A stretch of 64,000 nucleotides of DNA from an uncultured beta proteobacterium (GCA_903828235.1 CAIKLM010000010.1:1-64000); one strand, 5' to 3'; shown: positions 10,675-21,511, counted from the stretch's first letter. Numbers and translations: made by a program. The notes: a model not told the origin generated them from the sequence alone.

Positions 10675-12462
10675 ATGCAAGCCCAAGACCAGGCCGGCCG
10701 CTGGCTGGCCGACTTCGACGCCGCCCTGCAGCGCGGCGACATCGACGCCGCCGCGGCGATGTTCCACGACGACTGCTACTGGCGCGACCTGCTGTCGTTC
10801 ACCTGGAACATCAAGACGGCCGAAGGCGCCGCGCAGGTGCGCGACATGCTCCAGGCCACGCTGGCGCAGGCCCGGCCCTCGAACTGGGCCCTGGACGGCC
10901 CGGCGACCGAGGCCGACGGCGTGACCGAGGCCTGGTTCACCTTCGAGACCGGCGTCTCCCGCGGCAAGGGCCTGCTGCGCCTGCGCGACGGCAAGGCGTG
11001 GACCCTGCTGACCACCATGGTCGAGCTCAAGGGCTTCGAGGAGGCCAAGGGCGCGTCGCGGCCCAAGGGCGTGGAGCACGGTTCCCACAAGGGCCGGCAG
11101 ACCTGGAAGGAATCGCGCGACGAGGAGGCCCGCACGCTGGGCTACACCCGGCAGCCGCACGTGCTGATCATCGGCGGCGGCCAGGCCGGCATCATCCTGG
11201 GGGCGCGGCTGCGCAAGCTGGGCGTGCCGGCCATCATCATCGAGAAGAACGCGCGCGCCGGGGACTCCTGGCGCAACCGCTACAAGAGCCTGTGCCTGCA
11301 CGACCCCGTCTGGTACGACCACCTGCCCTACATGCCCTTCCCCGAGGACTGGCCCGTCTTCGCGCCCAAGGACAAGATCGGCGACTGGCTCGAGATGTAC
11401 ACGAAGGTGATGGAGCTGAACTACTGGAACTCCACCACCTGCAAGCACGCGCACTTCAACGAGGCCCGCCAGGAGTGGGAGGTGACGGTGGAGCGCGAGG
11501 GCCGCGAGGTGACGCTGCGCCCGAAGGAGCTGGTCATCGCGCTGGGCGTGTCGGGCTACCCGAACGTGCCCGCGATCCCCGGCGCCGACACCTTCGAGGG
11601 CGACCAGTTCCACTCGAGCAAGTTTCCGGGGGCCGAGAACTACCGCGGCAAGAAGGCCGTGGTGCTGGGCTCGAACAACTCCGCGCACGACATCTGCGCC
11701 GCCCTGTGGGAGGAAGGCGTGGAGGTGACGATGGTGCAGCGCTCGTCGACGCACATCGCGCCCAGCGAGGCGCTGATGGAGCTGGCGCTCGGCGGCCTGT
11801 ACTCCGAGCAGGCGCTGAAGAACGGCATCGACCACCACAAGGCCGACCTGATCTTCGCCAGCGTGCCCTACAAGATCATGCATGGCTTCCACATCCCCGT
11901 GTACGAGGAGATGAAGCGGCGCGAGGCCGACCTGTACGGGCGGCTGGAGAAGGCAGGCTTCCTGCTGGACTTCGGCGCCGACGGCTCGGGCCTGTTCATG
12001 AAGTACCTGCGCCGCGGCTCGGGCTACTACATCGACGTCGGCGCGTCCGAGCTCGTCGCCAACGGCAGCGTCAAGCTGCGCAGCGGCGTGAACATCGCGC
12101 AGATCAAGCCGAAGTCGGTGGTGCTCAGCGACGGCTCCGAACTGCCGGCCGACCTGATCGCCTACGCCACCGGCTACGGCTCGATGAACCGCTGGCTGGC
12201 CGACCTGATCTCGCCGGAGGTGGCCGACCGCCTGGGCAAGGTGTGGGGCCTGGGCTCCGACACGCCCAAGGACCCCGGGCCCTGGGAAGGCGAACTGCGC
12301 AACATGTGGAAGCCCACGCAGGTGCCGCACCTGTGGGTGCAGGGCGGCAACCTGCACCAGAACCGCCACTACTCGCAGTTCATGGGCCTGCAGCTGAAGG
12401 CGCGCTACGAGGGCATCCCGACCCCCGTGTACGGCCTGGCGGCGGCCCACCACCGCAGCTGA
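10675..12462 (+). CDS. Flavin-containing monooxygenase with N-terminal SnoaL/NTF2-like domain
   Basis: IIGGGQAGIILGARLRKLGVPAIIIEKNARAGDSWRNRY and VVLGSNNSAHDICAAL dinucleotide-binding motifs. Confidence 0.88.
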   Translation: MQAQDQAGRWLADFDAALQRGDIDAAAAMFHDDCYWRDLLSFTWNIKTAEGAAQVRDMLQATLAQARPSNWALDGPATEADGVTEAWFTFETGVSRGKGLLRLRDGKAWTLLTTMVELKGFEEAKGASRPKGVEHGSHKGRQTWKESRDEEARTLGYTRQPHVLIIGGGQAGIILGARLRKLGVPAIIIEKNARAGDSWRNRYKSLCLHDPVWYDHLPYMPFPEDWPVFAPKDKIGDWLEMYTKVMELNYWNSTTCKHAHFNEARQEWEVTVEREGREVTLRPKELVIALGVSGYPNVPAIPGADTFEGDQFHSSKFPGAENYRGKKAVVLGSNNSAHDICAALWEEGVEVTMVQRSSTHIAPSEALMELALGGLYSEQALKNGIDHHKADLIFASVPYKIMHGFHIPVYEEMKRREADLYGRLEKAGFLLDFGADGSGLFMKYLRRGSGYYIDVGASELVANGSVKLRSGVNIAQIKPKSVVLSDGSELPADLIAYATGYGSMNRWLADLISPEVADRLGKVWGLGSDTPKDPGPWEGELRNMWKPTQVPHLWVQGGNLHQNRHYSQFMGLQLKARYEGIPTPVYGLAAAHHRS

Positions 12463-12556
12463 GCGTACCCGCAAAGGCACTGGCGCGGCGACGGGCTTGC
12501 CGAGGGCAGCCCGTCTCCGCACGCAGGCCGCACCGAACCGGCCCGCCGGCGCGATG

Positions 12557-12572
12557 TGGGCCTTTCGGATCA
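12557..12572. promoter_or_regulatory. Palindromic box copy A, TGGGCCTTTCGGATCA
   Basis: Similar to the recurrent intergenic box; upstream of the EPS operon. Confidence 0.55.
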
Positions 12573-12725
12573 TGTTGACCGTCGTGCCGTCGCGTCTCGT
12601 ACACGGCAGCTTCATGCTCGGCCTCTAGCCTGAGCTGAACGCATCTCCATTCCGGCGCCATCGTCCCGGCACCGCCTCGTGTGGCCCTGTCGCGCCAGGC
12701 GCGGACCCTTGGCCCGGGGCCTGTC

Positions 12726-14585
12726 ATGAAACCCATCCCTCGCCGGGCGCTGCCGCTCCTTCTCGCGCTCTGTGGCGGCCTCGTACCCTGGCGCCTTGGC
12801 GTCGCGCAGGTCGCCGGCGCCGTCGAGCGCCTGATGCCCGTGCCAGCCGCGGCGGCCGACATGCCGATACCCGCAGCGCGCAGCCTCGCGCCACCGGTCG
12901 CCACCACCGTGCTGACCATACCGGCCGCACCCGGCGGACCAGGGGCTTCACCCGTCAGGGTTGAGCGCTCCCCCACCGACTTCGAGCGCCTCGCCACCGC
13001 GGCCAACGCCGGCCGCCCGCTGTGGCGCCTGGGCACCGAGCCGCGCGCCGACGAGCGACTGCACGAGGCCACGGAAGGTTCGAGCACCGTACCCCCCGAC
13101 TACCCACTGCATGCCGGCGACGAGGTGCTCGTGCATGTCTGGGGCAGCGTCGAGGGCGAGTGGCGGCTGCGGGTCGATCGCAGCGGCCGCATCGTGCTGC
13201 CCCGCGTGGGTCCGGTGGCAGCCGGTGGCAACACCGTGGGCGAACTCACGCAGCGCGTGCGCGAGCGCCTGCGGACCGTGTTCCGGGGATTCGAACTCAG
13301 CGTCGCCGTCACCGAGGCCGTGGCGGTGCGGGTCCGCGTCACCGGCTTCGTGGCCGAACCCGGAGACCGGGTGCTGCCCGGGCTCACCACGCTATCGCGC
13401 GCCCTTTCGCGGGTGGACGTCGCCAGCGCCGGCGGCAGCCTGCGGCGCGTCGGCCTGCGCCGCGCCGGGCGCGAGATCGCCGTCTTTGACCGGTATGCCC
13501 TGCTGGCACGCGGCGTGGCAGGCGACGACCCCGTGCTGCTGCCAGGTGACGTGATCCACGTCGATCCCGTCGGCCCGCAGGTGGCCGTGATGGGCGCCGT
13601 CAACCGACCGGCCGTCTTCGAGACGCTGCCGGCACAGACGCTGGCGGATGCCTTGACGCTGGCCGGTGGCTTCTCGGCGGTGGCCGACGGCGACCGTATC
13701 GAGGTCGAGCGCCGGCGCGGCGAGCCCTTCGCGCGCATCCTGCAGCTTCGCTGGCCCGACGACGCGGGTCACCCACTGGCCGATGGCGACCTGCTGCGGG
13801 TGCCGTCCCGCACCGAGGCGACCGGGCCAACGCTGCTGGGCCGCAAGCGGGTGCGCGTCGAAGGCGAGGTGCTGCGTCCGGGCGACTACGTGCTCGACCC
13901 CCAGGCCACACTGGCCGACGCCGTGGCGGCCGCCGGTGGCACCACTGGCGCGGCCTTCCTGTTCGGCACCGAGTTGCGCCGCGAGCGCGTGCGGCTGCTG
14001 CAGGAGGCGAACTACCTGCGCGCGCTGCAGGAGCTCGAGACCGAGGCCGCGCGACTGGCCACGTCGCGCGGCGCCACGGCGGATGCGTCGCGCGGCCAGG
14101 AGGCAGCCCTTCGCGACCTGATGACAAGGCTGCGCGCGCGCCGCCCCGAAGGCCGCCTGGTGCTCGACCTGACGCCCGCCGCCAGCGAGCTGCCGGCCTT
14201 GTTGCTGGAAGACGGCGACTTCGTCCGCGTGCCGCCCCGCAGCCAGAGCGTGGGCGTGTTCGGCACGGTGTTCAACGCCGGCAGCTTCGTGCACGACGGC
14301 CGGCAACGCCTGGGCGACTATCTCGCGCGCGCGGGCGGGCCGACCGCGGCCGCCGCGGCCGACTCGATATTCGTGGTGCGCGCCAACGGCAGCGTTCTCT
14401 CGGCCCGCCAGGGCGGCTGGTGGAGCGGGCGCACGCAGTTCGAGGCCGAGCCCGCGCTGCCGGGCGACACCGTGTTCGTGCCCGAGCGGCTGGACCGCGT
14501 GACCTTCGTGCAGGGCGCCAAGGACTGGACCCAGATCCTGTACCAGCTCGGCGTCGGTCTCGCTGCGCTGTTGACCATCCGTTGA
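12726..14585 (+). CDS. Polysaccharide export protein (Wza-like, SLBB domains)
   Basis: PPDYPLHAGDEVLVHVWGSVEGEWRLRVDRSGRIVLPRVGPVAAGGNT and repeated SLBB-type segments. Confidence 0.88.
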   Translation: MKPIPRRALPLLLALCGGLVPWRLGVAQVAGAVERLMPVPAAAADMPIPAARSLAPPVATTVLTIPAAPGGPGASPVRVERSPTDFERLATAANAGRPLWRLGTEPRADERLHEATEGSSTVPPDYPLHAGDEVLVHVWGSVEGEWRLRVDRSGRIVLPRVGPVAAGGNTVGELTQRVRERLRTVFRGFELSVAVTEAVAVRVRVTGFVAEPGDRVLPGLTTLSRALSRVDVASAGGSLRRVGLRRAGREIAVFDRYALLARGVAGDDPVLLPGDVIHVDPVGPQVAVMGAVNRPAVFETLPAQTLADALTLAGGFSAVADGDRIEVERRRGEPFARILQLRWPDDAGHPLADGDLLRVPSRTEATGPTLLGRKRVRVEGEVLRPGDYVLDPQATLADAVAAAGGTTGAAFLFGTELRRERVRLLQEANYLRALQELETEAARLATSRGATADASRGQEAALRDLMTRLRARRPEGRLVLDLTPAASELPALLLEDGDFVRVPPRSQSVGVFGTVFNAGSFVHDGRQRLGDYLARAGGPTAAAAADSIFVVRANGSVLSARQGGWWSGRTQFEAEPALPGDTVFVPERLDRVTFVQGAKDWTQILYQLGVGLAALLTIR

Positions 14586-14593
14586 GCGCCCCG

Positions 14594-15823
14594 ATGAGCA
14601 CCGCGCCGCCGGTCACCGAGCCGACCCCCGTGACACCACCCCTGGCGGCCTCGTGGCCACCCCCCAGCATTGGCTGGCTCGAGGTGGCCTTGCCGCTGTG
14701 GGCGCGGCGCTGGCGCCTGCTTCTCAGCGGGCTGCTGGGGGCGGTGCTCGGGCTGGGCATGGGCCTTTCGCAGGTGGTGAGGTTCACCGGCGAGGCCAGC
14801 TTCGTGGTCACGCCGACGCAGCGGCCCTCGCAGGCCGGGATGTCGGCACTGTCGGGCGTGCCAGGCGCCGTGCCCGGCAGCCTGAGCCCTCTCGACCTGC
14901 ACGTCGCGGTGCTGAAGAGCCGCAGGGTGGCCGACCGCCTGATCGAGCGCTTCGACCTCGTTCGTGGCTGGGGCGTCGCCGATGTTTCGCAGGCAAGGGC
15001 ACTGCTGGCGCGGCGGCTGAGTTTCACGGTGGCGCGGCGAGAAGGCATTGTCTACGTCGAGGCTGAGGACGTGCACCCGCAGCGCGCCGCCGCTCTCGCC
15101 AACCAGGCCGTCGAGGAACTGCGACTCATCCTCCGCGGCTTCGCGCTGACCGAGGCGCGGCAGCGCCGAACCTTCTACGAAGCACAACTGGCGCGTGCCC
15201 GTGGCGCGCTCGACGAAGCGCAGAAGCGCCTTCAGGCCAGCGGCTACGACCGAGCTGCATTGCGCAGCGAGCCGGGCGCCGCCGCCAGCGCGTACGGGCG
15301 GCAGCAGGCCGAGATCGCCGCCGCCGAGGTGCGGCTGGCGGCGCTGCGTCTCGCACGCGCCGACAGCTCGCCCGAGGTCGAGAGGGCGCGGGCCGAGATC
15401 GGTGCGCAGCGCGCTCAGCTGGCGCGCATGGAAGTGCCGCGCGACGAAGCTCCCGGCTCGTTCACGGCGCGGCTGCGCGAGTTCCGCTATGCCGAGTCGT
15501 TGGTGGAGTCGCTGGCCCGCCAGCTCGAGGCGGCGCGCTTCGACGAGGACGCCGAACCGCTGCCGCTGCAGTGGCTGGACCAGGCACAGGCGCCGCGGTG
15601 GCCGTCGAAGCCCCGGCTGCCGAACTGGGTGGTGCTGGGCTTCCTGCTGGGGCTGTTTCTGCAGGGGGCATGGGTGCTGTTGCGCCACCGTTCGAAGCTG
15701 GCGCAACAGGATCCGTCCTACAGGCTCAGGCTGACCCAGGTGCAGGCCGCGTTGCCGACCCGCAGGCCCGGCTGGCTGGCGCGCCTGCGGGCCCGCCGCG
15801 CTGCGCCAGCGGGCACGCCGTGA
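14594..15823 (+). CDS. Wzz/GNVR-type chain-length determinant
   Basis: N- and C-terminal transmembrane segments flanking a coiled coil; no C-terminal kinase motifs. Confidence 0.75.
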   Translation: MSTAPPVTEPTPVTPPLAASWPPPSIGWLEVALPLWARRWRLLLSGLLGAVLGLGMGLSQVVRFTGEASFVVTPTQRPSQAGMSALSGVPGAVPGSLSPLDLHVAVLKSRRVADRLIERFDLVRGWGVADVSQARALLARRLSFTVARREGIVYVEAEDVHPQRAAALANQAVEELRLILRGFALTEARQRRTFYEAQLARARGALDEAQKRLQASGYDRAALRSEPGAAASAYGRQQAEIAAAEVRLAALRLARADSSPEVERARAEIGAQRAQLARMEVPRDEAPGSFTARLREFRYAESLVESLARQLEAARFDEDAEPLPLQWLDQAQAPRWPSKPRLPNWVVLGFLLGLFLQGAWVLLRHRSKLAQQDPSYRLRLTQVQAALPTRRPGWLARLRARRAAPAGTP

Positions 15824-17097
15824 GGATCCGGGGCACGACGACCCTGGGCGCCTCCCAGGCGCTGGCGCTGGCCGCGGCCCTGGGCTCGGCCACGGTCTAC
15901 GCCGCGTGGCTGGATGCCGCTCAGCTGGCCACCTGGGCCCTGGCACTCGGGGTGGGCCGTGCGGCCCAGTTGCTGGTGGACGGCGGGCTCAAGGCAGCGC
16001 TGGTGCGCCATCCGCAGGGCCTGGATGCCGATGCCGAGGCGCGGCTGACGCGCGGGGTGCTGTCGGCGGCCGCTGGCCTGTCGTGCATCACGGCGCTCGC
16101 GGCCGCCTGGATCCTGGCCCGGGGCCACGCGGGGACGGCACCGACCCTGCTCGTGGCCGCAGCCACGGTGGCCTACCTGGCGTCACACGCGGTGGCCCTG
16201 GCGGCTCTGGCCCGCCTGGAGCGCGCCGGCCGCTTCGACCGCATCGGTCACATCGAAGGTGGCGCCACGGTGCTGGAGTTCGCGCTGCCGGCGCTGCTGC
16301 TGGCGGCCGGGCTGGGATGGATCCCTTCGCTCCTGGCGGGACTCATCCTCGGCCGGACTGCGCGCGCCCTGGGCATCACGCAGGCTGCGCGGGGTGTCGG
16401 CGCCCCGCATGGCCCGGGCTTGGCCGCGGCCCCGTGGCGTGATGGCCTGGCCATGCAGACCATCGCCGCGATGGCCATGGTGCGCGATCAACTGCACCTC
16501 TGGCTGGTGGGGCCGCTGTTCGGCGCCGCGTGGGCGGGAGCCTATGCCTTCGGCCTGATGGCCTGCGCTCTGGCCTCGCAGGTCGCGGTGGCCACGGTAT
16601 CGCGCGTGGCGGTGCCGGCGCTGCGGCCCCTGAGCCCGCGCCGCCGCGCCGTACGGTCGGCGCGCAGCCTGCGCCGCCTGACCTTGTGGACCTTGCCACT
16701 GTTGCTGCTGACCTGGCCGCTGCTGCAGTGGGCCGACACGGCCTGGTGGGAAGGCCGCTGGCAGCTGGCACTGACCCTGCTGCCCGGCCTGGTGATGCGC
16801 ATGGCCCTGGCGTTGCCGCTGGCGGTGCTGGGGCCCTGGCTGGCCGTGGCGTTGCCGCCGTGGGTGACGGCCCGGCTGCACGCACGATGGACGGCGGCCG
16901 AGCTGCTGCTGGCCGGCGCGGGGCTGGCGTGGCTGGGGGCCGCTGGCCTGGCGGTGTCTTGGGCGCTCGGCGGAGCCCTGGGCACGCTGCTGTTCATGAA
17001 CGCGCTGCGCCCGCACGGCCGCGGCTGGTTCCTGGGTGCGCTCATGGGGCGCCCCAAAGCGGGGCGGCGGCGATGGTCGATGTCGACGTGCTCCTGA
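15820..17097 (+). CDS. Polysaccharide flippase-like multi-TM protein
   Basis: Multiple TM segments, position between Wzz and glycosyltransferases. GTG start overlaps the upstream stop. Confidence 0.65.
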   Translation: MRIRGTTTLGASQALALAAALGSATVYAAWLDAAQLATWALALGVGRAAQLLVDGGLKAALVRHPQGLDADAEARLTRGVLSAAAGLSCITALAAAWILARGHAGTAPTLLVAAATVAYLASHAVALAALARLERAGRFDRIGHIEGGATVLEFALPALLLAAGLGWIPSLLAGLILGRTARALGITQAARGVGAPHGPGLAAAPWRDGLAMQTIAAMAMVRDQLHLWLVGPLFGAAWAGAYAFGLMACALASQVAVATVSRVAVPALRPLSPRRRAVRSARSLRRLTLWTLPLLLLTWPLLQWADTAWWEGRWQLALTLLPGLVMRMALALPLAVLGPWLAVALPPWVTARLHARWTAAELLLAGAGLAWLGAAGLAVSWALGGALGTLLFMNALRPHGRGWFLGALMGRPKAGRRRWSMSTCS

Positions 17098-18161
17098 CAC
17101 CGCGCGAGTCCGGCGGCCACGAGACGGCCTTGTTCACGTGGCTGGACGACGCGTGGCTGAACGACGGCCTGGTGCCCAGGCTGCTGCTGCCCGGGTCCCT
17201 GCACGAGTTAGCCCGGCAGCGGGGACTGGAGCGCCACATCTGCCTGACTCAGCCTGTCGAGGATCGGCGCGGCGCCTTGGCGGCGTTGCTCGAAGCGCCC
17301 CGCGGACGCCCCGTGCTGCTGGCCCCCGGCGTGCTGCACGCTCAAGCCTGGCTCACAGCCGCGGCGGTGCTGGCGCGCCGGCCGGTGTGGCTGTACGTGC
17401 CCATGTGCTTCAGCGCCGCAACCATGGGCTATCGGTGGGCCCGCCACCGCGACCGAGCGCTCGCGCCCTGGCTCAGCCGTGTCGAGGGCATCGTGACCAT
17501 CGACGACTTCCAGGCACAGCGTCTGCGCGATGAGTGGGGCTTGACAGCCACCGTGTTTGCGCTGCCGAACCGCGTGAGCGTGCGGGGCGTCGCCCCGCCG
17601 CCTCCACAGCGCTCCGCCGATGGCCGGCTGCGCGTGGGCTATGTCGGCCGGTTCGAACTGCACCAGAAGGGCCTGGACTGGCTGGCCGACACGCTGCTCC
17701 GCGAGCGCTCCCTCGGCGACGCGTTCCGCTGGCGCTTCCAGGGCCGCGGGCCCGGCGAGCGCGTGCTGCTGACCCTGGCCTCGGCGCTGGGACCACACCG
17801 CGTGGAGGTCGCACCCTTCGCGCCCGTCGAGCAGGCGCTGGCGCAGGTGGACCTGTTGCTGCTGCCTTCGCGCTACGAGGGCCTACCGCTGGTGGCGCTG
17901 GAGGCCACGGCGCTCGGATGGCCGGTGGTGGCCAGCGACCGCGCCGGGCTCGGCGGGTTGCTGCCGGCCAACGCCGTGTTCCCGTTCGGCGACGCCGGGG
18001 CGCTGCGCGACGCCCTGCAGTCTTTGGCCTCGCCGTCGGCCCGCCGTGCCGCCGTGGCGCACGCGCGCCGTCGCCTGCTGGAGCGCCTGCCCGGCGAGGG
18101 CTACCACCAAGGCCGCCGCGCTGTGGTCGATGCGCTGCGGCGCTCAGCGGCAGCCGCATGA
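17073..18161 (+). CDS. Family 4/GT-B glycosyltransferase
   Basis: RVGYVGRFELHQKGLDWLADTL...VDLLLLPSRYEGLPLVALEATALGWPVVASD. Confidence 0.85.
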   Translation: MVDVDVLLTPRESGGHETALFTWLDDAWLNDGLVPRLLLPGSLHELARQRGLERHICLTQPVEDRRGALAALLEAPRGRPVLLAPGVLHAQAWLTAAAVLARRPVWLYVPMCFSAATMGYRWARHRDRALAPWLSRVEGIVTIDDFQAQRLRDEWGLTATVFALPNRVSVRGVAPPPPQRSADGRLRVGYVGRFELHQKGLDWLADTLLRERSLGDAFRWRFQGRGPGERVLLTLASALGPHRVEVAPFAPVEQALAQVDLLLLPSRYEGLPLVALEATALGWPVVASDRAGLGGLLPANAVFPFGDAGALRDALQSLASPSARRAAVAHARRRLLERLPGEGYHQGRRAVVDALRRSAAAA

Positions 18162-19534
18162 GTCTCGCGCCATCGACGACACCGGGCATGGACGGTCTCG
18201 CACCGATCCATCCCGCCCGTTCGCGCGGCGCACCCCTGGCCTTCGTGGTGATGGCGGCCCTGATCGTGTCGCTGCAGTTCGGCCCCGCCATCGGCCTGAT
18301 CGGGTTTCGCCTCACGGGCAGCACGGCCTTCACGCTGGCGGGTGCCGCGCGCGACGGGCTCGTGCTGGTCCTGGTGGGGCTGGCCCTCGGTGCACTGCTT
18401 GCCTCCACCACCCGCTGGCAGGCCCCGCCCTCCGCGCGCTGGGCACTGCTTCTGGTGCTGGTGGTCGTCGCGTTCGCCTGGGTCTCTCCGGAGCAGCCGC
18501 TCCTCGTCGCGCTGAACCTGCGCCGGCTCGTGCTGGTGCCCTTGCTGTTCACGGCGCTGCTGCTGCTGCCCTGGACGCGGCTGCAACTCGAACGCCTCAT
18601 GGCCCTGGTGCTCGCCAGCAGCCTGGTCGTGGCGGTACTCGGCCTGGCCGAGCGCTTCGCCCCCGACGCGCTGTGGACCTCGGTGCTCGACGTCGGCGCC
18701 TTCATGTCGTCCAACCCCCTCGATCCCTGGGGGCAGCTGCCCTTCGAGCAAAGCGGACGCTTCTTCAGCTGGGACCTGGAGGCCAGCGCGGGCCTGGTCG
18801 TGCGGCGTCTGGTATCGACCTACCTCGAGCCCACCACCCTGGCACCGACTCTCGCCCTGGCCATGCTGCTGGCCATGGCGGCGCGCGCACGCTGGAAGGC
18901 TGGCATCCCGGCCGCGGGCCTGCCGGCCTGGGCCTCGGCCACACCGTTGCTCGCGCCCCTGTTCCTGGTCGCCGGGGTACTCACGCTGTCCAAGGGCTTC
19001 ATCGTGTTCCTGGGGCTGCTGGCGCTGTGGCGCTGGCTCGGTGTACCGCAGCCCCGGCAAGTCTTCCTTCTCGCGGCCGCGGGCATCGCGCTGTCGCTGG
19101 CGCTCGGCGAGGCCGGCTTCACCGAGGGCCCCTTCAGCCACATGGTCGGCTTGACCACGGCCGTTCACTACCTTCTCGACGGCCAGCTGTTCGGAGAAGG
19201 GCTCGGCGCTGCCGGCAACTACGCAGTCGGCGACACCGATGTCGGCACCGAGAGCGGCCTGGGCAACGGCATCGCGCAGATCGGCCTGGCGGCGCTGCTG
19301 CCGCTGCTGTGGGTGCGTGCCATCGCGCGCGAAGCGTGGCAAACGGCGGTGGCCCGTCGCGACCCGGGCGGCCCATGGATTGCCGCGTGGCTGCTGCTGT
19401 GGTTCCTGACCTATCTGCTCTCGGCCTCAAGCCTGGGCGTGGGGGGCAACGCTCTGGGCTTTGCCGCGTTGGCGCTGTACCTGCACCCGGCCTGGGATAC
19501 GGATCGCAGCCCTGCACCGGGAGCAAGGCGATGA
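18158..19534 (+). CDS. O-antigen ligase/polymerase-like membrane protein
   Basis: Polytopic membrane protein within the EPS operon; ATGA overlap with the upstream gene. Confidence 0.6.
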   Translation: MSLAPSTTPGMDGLAPIHPARSRGAPLAFVVMAALIVSLQFGPAIGLIGFRLTGSTAFTLAGAARDGLVLVLVGLALGALLASTTRWQAPPSARWALLLVLVVVAFAWVSPEQPLLVALNLRRLVLVPLLFTALLLLPWTRLQLERLMALVLASSLVVAVLGLAERFAPDALWTSVLDVGAFMSSNPLDPWGQLPFEQSGRFFSWDLEASAGLVVRRLVSTYLEPTTLAPTLALAMLLAMAARARWKAGIPAAGLPAWASATPLLAPLFLVAGVLTLSKGFIVFLGLLALWRWLGVPQPRQVFLLAAAGIALSLALGEAGFTEGPFSHMVGLTTAVHYLLDGQLFGEGLGAAGNYAVGDTDVGTESGLGNGIAQIGLAALLPLLWVRAIAREAWQTAVARRDPGGPWIAAWLLLWFLTYLLSASSLGVGGNALGFAALALYLHPAWDTDRSPAPGARR

Positions 19535-20265
19535 ACGGCGCCGCCCCCCGCCGCCTTCAGGCCCGCGGCGTGCCGCCCTGGCGTTCGGAGTGGCTGACCA
19601 CGCACCACCTGGGCAAGGCGCTGCGGCGAGCCACGGCACCGGCCCTGGCTGCGAGCGGCAATGCCGGCGGCGAGGGCCTGCGCGTGCTCGACGTCGGCTG
19701 TGGCCAGCGCCCTTGGGCGGCGCTGTTCGGCCGCGCGTGGTGCATCGGCGTCGACATCGGCACCTGGGGCTCCCGGCCCGATGTCGTCGCCACGGCGGCG
19801 GCACTGCCGTTCGCCGCCAGCCGCTTCGACCTCGTCTTCAGCAGCCAAGTGCTCGAGCACGTGCCGGAGCCAAGGCCCGTGCTGGCCGAGTGCGCACGCG
19901 TGCTGCGCCCAGGCGGCGAGCTCGTGCTCAGCGTGCCCTTCTACTGGCCCCTGCACGAGGAGCCTCATGACTATCGGCGCTTCACGCCGCGCGGCTTGGA
20001 GCGCGCTCTCGACGAGGTCGGCCTCGACCTGGTCGGGATCGAGGCCGATTGCGGCTCGCTGACCATGGTGGTGGCAGCGGCGCTGGAGCTCCTGCCCCGC
20101 CGCCACGGCCTGTGGCTGCTGATGGCACCGTGGGTGCTGCTGGCCAACGGGCTGGCCCTGCTCCTGCAGCGACTCAGCCGCGATCGGCGCAGCACGCTGA
20201 ACTGGGTGGTGCGGGCGCGGCGCCGCGCGGCGGTTCCCCCAGCCTCTTCGGGCGAGGCCCCATGA
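19531..20265 (+). CDS. SAM-dependent methyltransferase
   Basis: LRVLDVGCGQRPWAALF...FDLVFSSQVLEHVPEPRPVLAECARVLRPGGELVLSVPF. Confidence 0.9.
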   Translation: MNGAAPRRLQARGVPPWRSEWLTTHHLGKALRRATAPALAASGNAGGEGLRVLDVGCGQRPWAALFGRAWCIGVDIGTWGSRPDVVATAAALPFAASRFDLVFSSQVLEHVPEPRPVLAECARVLRPGGELVLSVPFYWPLHEEPHDYRRFTPRGLERALDEVGLDLVGIEADCGSLTMVVAAALELLPRRHGLWLLMAPWVLLANGLALLLQRLSRDRRSTLNWVVRARRRAAVPPASSGEAP

Positions 20266-21503
20266 AGCTGACGGTGCTCACCACGCGCCTGTTCGGGGAA
20301 CCCGGCAGCGGCGGCGAAATCTGCACGGCGCGCCTGCTGCAGGGCCTGGCACGGGCTGGCCACGAGCTCGTGCTGGTGGGCCGTGGCAACGCGCGCGCCG
20401 CGTCTGGCTGGGCCGGCGAGGTCGTCTCCCTCGGCGACATCGAGCCGCCGATCGACGAGCAGAGCCTTCTGCGGCGCTCGCGCGCGGTGCTGGGTGCGCT
20501 GGCGGCGGGCATGCCGGTCACGGCCTACCGCCAAGGCGGGCGAGCGGCGGCCGCACGGGCGGCGCCCTGGCTGTCGGGGGCGGATGCCGTGATCGTCGAC
20601 CACCTGCAGGCCTGGCCCTGGCTCGGCGAAGTCCGGCCGCGGTCATTGATGCTGGTGCAGCACAACGTCGAATCGGACAACTACCTCCGCCGCAGCCGGG
20701 CCGCCAACCGGGGCTACCAGGGCAACCCTCGCACGCACTGGCTGATGCGCTGCGTCATGTTGCGCGAGGCCCGGGCCCTCAAGGCCCTGGAACTGCAGGC
20801 GCTGCACCGGGCCACAGTGCTTGCCTGTCTGTCCGGCGAAGACGCCCGGCGCATGGCAGGGCTCGCGCTGAGGGCCGGACGGCCGGCATCGGCGCTTCTC
20901 GAGGTGCTTCCCGGGTATCCCCTCGTGGCGCGCAGCGTGCGTGCGGCGAGGCCGCGGCCCGACGGCCTGCCCGCCGTGGGCCTTCTCGGGACCTGGACCT
21001 GGGCACCCAACCGCGAGGGACTGCAGTGGTTGCTGTCCCGGGTCTGGCCACGGCTGCAGGGCCGTGCCCGGCTGGTGCTGGCGGGCAGCGGGCTCGACGG
21101 GCTGGACCTGCCGCCGGGTACGCAGGTGATGGGCCGTGTGGGCGAGGTTCAGACCTTCCTGGATGCGGTGGACCTGATCGCGGTGCCCTCGCTCACGGGC
21201 TCGGGCGTGCAGGAGAAGGCCATCGAGGCGGTGGCCAGCGGGCTGCCCGTGGTGGCAACGCCGCACGCGCTGCGCGGGTTGGGTGACGACCTGCCCCCCC
21301 ATGTGCACCGCGCCACCGATGCCGCGGGTTTCGCCGCTGCCTGCCTGCATGCATCGGAACCTCCATCGCACCCCGACGCCCATGCGCCCGGCTTGGCGCG
21401 CTGGACGGCCTTGCGGCAGCAGCACTACGCCGATGCCCTGGACCGGTGCCTGGGCGCGCTGGCAACTGCACCGCAGCCCTTGTCGCGGGCCGCGGCGGGC
21501 TGA
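20262..21503 (+). CDS. Glycosyltransferase (GT-B, family 4-like)
   Basis: VGLLGTWTWAPNREGLQWLLSRVWP...VDLIAVPSLTGSGVQEKAIEAVASGLPVVATPHALRGL. Confidence 0.85.
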   Translation: MKLTVLTTRLFGEPGSGGEICTARLLQGLARAGHELVLVGRGNARAASGWAGEVVSLGDIEPPIDEQSLLRRSRAVLGALAAGMPVTAYRQGGRAAAARAAPWLSGADAVIVDHLQAWPWLGEVRPRSLMLVQHNVESDNYLRRSRAANRGYQGNPRTHWLMRCVMLREARALKALELQALHRATVLACLSGEDARRMAGLALRAGRPASALLEVLPGYPLVARSVRAARPRPDGLPAVGLLGTWTWAPNREGLQWLLSRVWPRLQGRARLVLAGSGLDGLDLPPGTQVMGRVGEVQTFLDAVDLIAVPSLTGSGVQEKAIEAVASGLPVVATPHALRGLGDDLPPHVHRATDAAGFAAACLHASEPPSHPDAHAPGLARWTALRQQHYADALDRCLGALATAPQPLSRAAAG

Positions 21504-21511
21504 TCGTCGCC

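Noticed and set aside
12486-12501. Possible sigma-54 promoter GGCGACGGGCTTGC upstream of the EPS operon
   Set aside because: Spacing fits, but the match is weak, 225 bp from the start codon, and easily generated by GC-rich sequence.
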